In this document: positions 59,786 through 64,000 of the stretch, piece after piece
How the letters are laid out: every line of letters starts with the position of its first letter
How positions within the stretch are numbered: position 1 is the stretch's first letter
From: Phoronis australis
Taxonomy: Eukaryota > Phoronida > Phoronidae
DNA: 64,000 bases
Direction of reading: 5' to 3'
Assembly: GCA_002633005.1 (NCBI GenBank)
Contig: NMRA01000777.1
Location: forward strand, 14,658-78,657
Translations under genes and position numbers: made by a program
The notes under the pieces: generated by a model
The model's database searches: none
Seen by the model: only the letters and a program-made list of their open reading frames with translations
Told to the model about the DNA's origin: nothing

Positions 59786-61144
59786 GTCTCCTACGTCAGA
59801 GTTTGAGGCCCGGGAACCAGGTTAGAGTTGACCAGTGTTATGCAAATAGATCGATGTTCAAGTGATCCAAACAAGCGCAAAACCCTCTGGTCTGAGCTCA
59901 TTAAACTAAGTTTCATAGCCAATATCAGTAGACTATCAAACATTACTAGTCGTAGTGGATTTATTCCATGTCATATAAAGTACAAAACTAAACATTCAAT
60001 ATTGAATTAGGGAAGGCCCTGTGAAGGTGCTTGCAACCTGCTGACCTTAGGGCCACCCATCAGAGGGAATCATAAAGTAATAAAAGATACACAGTAGACA
60101 ATATGGCAAATGAATAAACAGGCAATGAAATTTTCAATCATGAACAAATTCATATTAATAACAATAAGACATTAAATAAATACACAAAACGTACCTTACT
60201 CCGCGTGTCGAGATCGATACGCGAAATAATGTCGAGTGGGTATATAATTATATACAAGGCCGTAGGATGTGGGGGGCGGGGGGGGGTCACGGGCTAACCA
60301 AAAATTTTCAGGCGTCAGGGTTCAACCGTGGCAACCGACATACGCATGGGCCGGGGACAGTCGAGAAAAGAAAGACTGGTAAATGCGGATAAGAGAGAAA
60401 AATCAAGAGAAACATTTAGCAACTCTGTGTGAGTGCATGGTTTATCTTTAGGAACCCTGGCCAGGACATTGTTGTTGAGGTCTCCGCTTTCGCAGCACAG
60501 GTCGTCTAAACGCACTTGAAAACGTGCACGTAATGATTCATGCATTATATTTCGAAAAATCAAAAAAAATGTAAAGCGAAGCTTTTGCGGAGCGTACTAA
60601 TTTACTTGATTTTTAAATTCAATAAGTCAAAATTTTGCGACTGCAAAACCATATTTTTCCAGAGGCACCTCTCTGGCAAGGGATAACGGAAACAAATGTT
60701 GATTTTTCCCGAATTGTGTGTCACTTGATGCCCTGACAGATATCATCAATTGCTGCACATTTCGTGATTTTTCAAAATATTGATAATTTCATATTAATGG
60801 GCCCCAACCTTGAAGGAGGACATTGATGACATTCAAGTGACCACTCTTTTTATGTTTTTATTTACAAATTCTTAAGGGTCCGCTCACTGATAAAGGGCCA
60901 ATGTTGTACTTGATTACGTCTAGTTTCCTTTTTGTGACTGACTTTCAAGTTGAAGAGGGTCACTTCCTGCACCGTCTTGTGGCCACACGACAGTGGAATG
61001 AACTGTAACTCTTTTCTAACTAAAGCTTAATGATATATGTAGTTAGTTTTTCATAAAAAAGTGTCCCATTTCAGACGATACTCTCTCTCGGTGGAGCAAT
61101 TCGGGGAAATGTCCCTTTGTCCCTCTATACTTGAAAATCCGACA
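59786..61144. other. No gene recognised
   Basis: Includes the NKRKTLWSELIKL coding-like scrap (59868-60000) related to 42585-42740 and a G-rich tract at 60271-60287. Nothing else is supported. Confidence 0.4.
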
Positions 61145-61261
61145 CCATGGGCGGCGCAGCACTGAAAAAGTGTGGGGGTTAAAGCCCCCTCCCCCAGTCC
61201 CCTGTGATGCACCGTCCATAGACCATAGGCGGCCCAGCCCCCTACGGTGCGCCGCCCATGG
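61145..61261. repeat. Small inverted-repeat element, CCATGGGCGGCGCA ends
   Basis: CCATGGGCGGCGCA (61145-61158) mirrors TGCGCCGCCCATGG (61248-61261). A third partial copy, CATAGGCGGCCCAGC, lies between. The interior is GC-rich, unlike its surroundings. Confidence 0.6.
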
Positions 61262-61484
61262 ACACTGCCAAGTATTCTCGAGCGAAGTTGAGATTCCAAA
61301 TTCATAAAACACCAACATTCGTGCACAGCACAGCAGTATCAAGACATTCGATCCAAACAACCAAAAAATGTGAAAAAATATAATAAGATTGACCGCCATC
61401 GAAACGGTGGAATTTTGAAGAATGCGAAGACCCCTATTTGTTAAATACACGAAAGGACTATTTCTGGTGGTTATTCATAGAATA

Positions 61485-61654
61485 ATTAGAAAACGGACAA
61501 TCGCCGCACAAATAAAAAAAATTCATGTTAACTCAACGTTTCGTCTTTTCATAAGACATCATCAGGACATGTACAGTTAGACAACAAGTGTCGATTACCA
61601 TTCAAGTCACATCCATGTAGTGAAATGAGAGTGAGAGATTGTCCGTTTTCTAAT
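61485..61654. mobile_element. 170-bp TIR element with hammerhead-like motif
   Basis: ATTAGAAAACGGACAATC (61485-61502) is perfectly mirrored at 61637-61654. On the minus strand the interior reads CTGATGA (61565-61559), a GTCTT...AAGAC stem, then GAAAC (542-538) and a GTT...AAC stem: the order of a hammerhead ribozyme core, as known from Penelope-like elements. The expected cleavage-site trinucleotide is altered, so activity is doubtful. Confidence 0.6.
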
Positions 61655-62704
61655 CGTACTATGGCCAAAAAATAATGTAATTATAAAATAATATTACTGT
61701 TTCTCATAGTATCACAAGAATAGTATCTCTTTTGAAAATGGTTACTATGAGTTGTTTGTAAGGAATTCCAACATGCAGAAAACACTGGTGTCGAGGTGAA
61801 CGAGTGTACTCAAATACTCCCAATAATTAACAAATATTTCAGCTTTTTGGGGGTCAAGTTAAACTCGTGAAGTGAGCAAAAATACACCTTACTATGAATG
61901 CCCAATCTCCCATTTTCCCCGGGTTACCCGCCAAAAATCTGCGAGCATGGCTGCGGATATTGCTTATAACATTGATTTCAAGTTTTGATTAACAAATTCG
62001 TTGGTTTCTTATTTACATGCTTATGTATCTACGAAAACCGACAGGTTAATAGATGATTTTTGGCTACTAGAAGCTAATCTTTAAGAAATGATGGCGATTC
62101 AGGGAATTTAATTAAAGCCTGGATATGGAAAAACTCTATAATCAGATCCCCAAATAGTAAAGTGCACCTGAACGCTTTTGCCTATCTAAAATAAGCCTCA
62201 AAAGATATTGGTGAAATTTGGACACTTCCCAAAAATTTACCCACTATTCAAATGACAATAAATATATTACTTTTTGACTTAGGTACGAGTTTGTTTGGTT
62301 TAAACTCACCAACAGAGAATCAAAAGAGAATTAAGTCATTAAATCAAGGTAAACGCGTTGCTCATGGATTTGATTGTTGGTTTGAGATTTACATGTTTAT
62401 GTATCCATGAAAGATGAAAGTGGACTGATTGACGGATGATTTTTTGACAATTAGAAGCTTTTCTTGTAGAAATGAGAATGCTCCAATGAACTCAGTTGCA
62501 AGTAGACAGCGAGAAAATTCGATCTATCATCAGGGCTGGGTTGCATAAAGCTACAAAAAAAATCTAACTCATTGGTAATCAACTTGGAAAGATTCTCTTT
62601 GCAGTTCTGTGGTGTCTTTAGTTTCCAGTAGTATTGAACAATGGTTTTTTGTTATTCAAAACTGATTCGTTTGCTTGCATTTTCCGTGCATACTACACAC
62701 ACAG
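61655..62704. other. No gene recognised
   Basis: AT-rich sequence with no open frame above 60 codons. GGGCTGGGTTGCATAAAGCT at about 62534 resembles the left end of the MITE at 42436, with no matching right end found. Confidence 0.45.
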
Positions 62705-62921
62705 TATGCGCGCATCCAGCCTAACATTTTTGAGGATGTGGACCTTTTACTAAAGAAAAGAAAAAACGAAACACGGGGTTCGTTCAGGGCTATGAATCAT
62801 GCAGACGCCGAATTCCAATCTTCTTAGTGGACTTTTCTGTAGTTTTTCTAGGACATTTTGTTTCTTTGAGGCGGACCTTTTTACCCACTTTTCCAAACCC
62901 TTCCCCTTGGGTGCGCGCATG
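62705..62921. mobile_element. MITE family M1, complete copy
   Basis: Ends ATGCGCGCATCCAG and CTTGGGTGCGCGCATG, with interior GTGGACCTTTTACTAAAG and GGCGGACCTTTTTACCCACT as in the LACT intron copies. Confidence 0.75.
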
Positions 62922-64000
62922 CAGGGAACACGTAATAACTGGCAAGACCACGTTTAAAGTAAGGTGTAACCATGCAGTAGGCCTGCATAGAATATCAGTT
63001 ACCCACGGGAGCTCAATTTGAACCCCAGATGTTGAAGTGTGTACATTTTTGGGACACACTCTGTATCATTTCCCCCAGCAACCAGAAACTGGACTACCGG
63101 CTGTGTTTCATCTAGGGATTCTGAAACGGCCACAAAGGCACTCATACCAAGTACCTCGGAACCTCACATTTCCAAAAAAGTACTTCAAAGACTGGCCATA
63201 AATGATGATTTCAGAAAACAAACCTTGGCCTTCGACCCAGAGCAGAGGAACAGGTGCGAATATATTGTTGTAGCCCGACTATAGTTACTTCAGGCAGCTT
63301 CCTGCTACCCGTCAGTACTCTCCGTGAAACTTTGTTGGTTCACGGTTACTCGGTTACGGTTACCTATGGCGGACGTGGGGGGGCTCGGTGCAAACATGAT
63401 GACATATCTAGAGAACGGGAGGGGGTGGCGATAGCAAGGGGATACGTTGGCGAAGTCAAATTGGTTTGTGCCCCCCCCCCCAATATTTTTCCTTCCAATG
63501 GGCCTGATATATATTATCTAACATACATAGGAATACTACTGCCATATTCTATAGATAATTCATTTCATCTGGAAATGTCCCAACGAGACCGATGGACAAG
63601 TTGGGACATTCCTAGATGTATTCCAAGCACGATACCCAAGTCGGTTAAGCGACAAGACTGATCTGTGAAAGTGTTTAATAACCAGTAAAGATTTATTTCC
63701 TAATAAATTTATTAGACTTTTCAGTTTGTGGAACATACAAATTAAAGCACTGAACCATTCAAAAATATCAAAAGTTTGTCGGAAACTTAAAAACAATCCA
63801 TTCGGGAATATAAATGATGAAACATTGACTGAACAGTTGTGAAGCAGTGTGTCGTTTTAGCTTCGATGAATTTCTTAGCTTTCCTCGTCTGTTTTTGTGT
63901 CTTAGCTTTTGAACGACGCTTTGGATTAATGATTTAGGTAACCCGAATGAACAAGCTCAATCAAATTTGGTGTTGCACTTGCGAATTTACTCCACCAGGA
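62922..64000. other. Gene-free window end
   Basis: Plus-strand frames of 81 and 135 codons (63039-63284, 63254-63661) overlap and show no known motif. A C11 tract lies at 63471-63481. The last 150 bases may hold a coding scrap on the minus strand, but frames are broken. Confidence 0.4.

Noticed and set aside
63850-64000. Possible minus-strand coding piece at the window edge (LPKSLIQSVVQKLRHKN)
   Set aside because: Frames shift and stop within 150 bases, and the sequence beyond the edge is not available.
1-64000. CRISPR arrays, bacterial operons, rRNA genes
   Set aside because: None seen. The splice structure and repeat content are animal, and no regular spacer-repeat pattern or rRNA core sequence was found.

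Overview
This is eukaryotic, animal nuclear DNA. It is AT-rich and gene-poor, genes are split by GT-AG introns, and small inverted-repeat elements, tRNA-derived repeats and microsatellites are dense. Two gene products point to an invertebrate deuterostome such as a hemichordate, with echinoderm or amphioxus as alternatives: a single-coding-exon neurotrophin with an unusual cysteine spacing, and a serine beta-lactamase-like (LACT) protein of a kind common in marine invertebrates. The species assignment is inference.

Layout. 0-16 kb: no intact gene. It holds a tRNA-like SINE head (433-500), a 30-bp-arm hairpin (4088-4199), a 2.8-kb element with long inverted-repeat arms enclosing a broken FEN/XPG-nuclease-like gene (4895-7720), an inverted-repeat pair (8422-9250), a TIR element with an internal minisatellite (11748-12413) and a sequence gap between two overlapping, duplicated contig ends (12791-14563). 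16-31 kb: the neurotrophin locus on the plus strand. A CRE plus TATA box lies at 16068-16090, a possible leader exon ends in ATG|GT at 16904, a 12.7-kb intron follows, and the coding exon is 29606-30331 with a poly(A) signal at 30754. 31-37 kb: a 1.1-kb near-identical tandem duplication bounded by single Ns (32692-34951), then a large terminal exon of an unrecognised basic, Ser-rich protein on the minus strand (35437-36722). 41-43 kb: a dispersed repeat with a second copy at 58-60 kb. 43.5-56.8 kb: a complete nine-exon LACT gene on the minus strand (426 residues after splicing; every junction keeps phase), whose introns are loaded with TIR elements. 57-64 kb: a tRNA-like SINE, a 549-bp TIR element with a clean 6-bp target duplication, a 170-bp TIR element carrying a hammerhead-ribozyme-like motif, another small TIR element, and no recognised gene.

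The genes do not form a pathway. One is a secreted cystine-knot growth factor, one a membrane-anchored beta-lactamase-fold protein, one is unknown. The least familiar content is the nuclease-bearing inverted-repeat element at 4.9-7.7 kb and the nested families of palindromic elements. All gene models come from reading splice sites and family motifs by eye; no database search was run.
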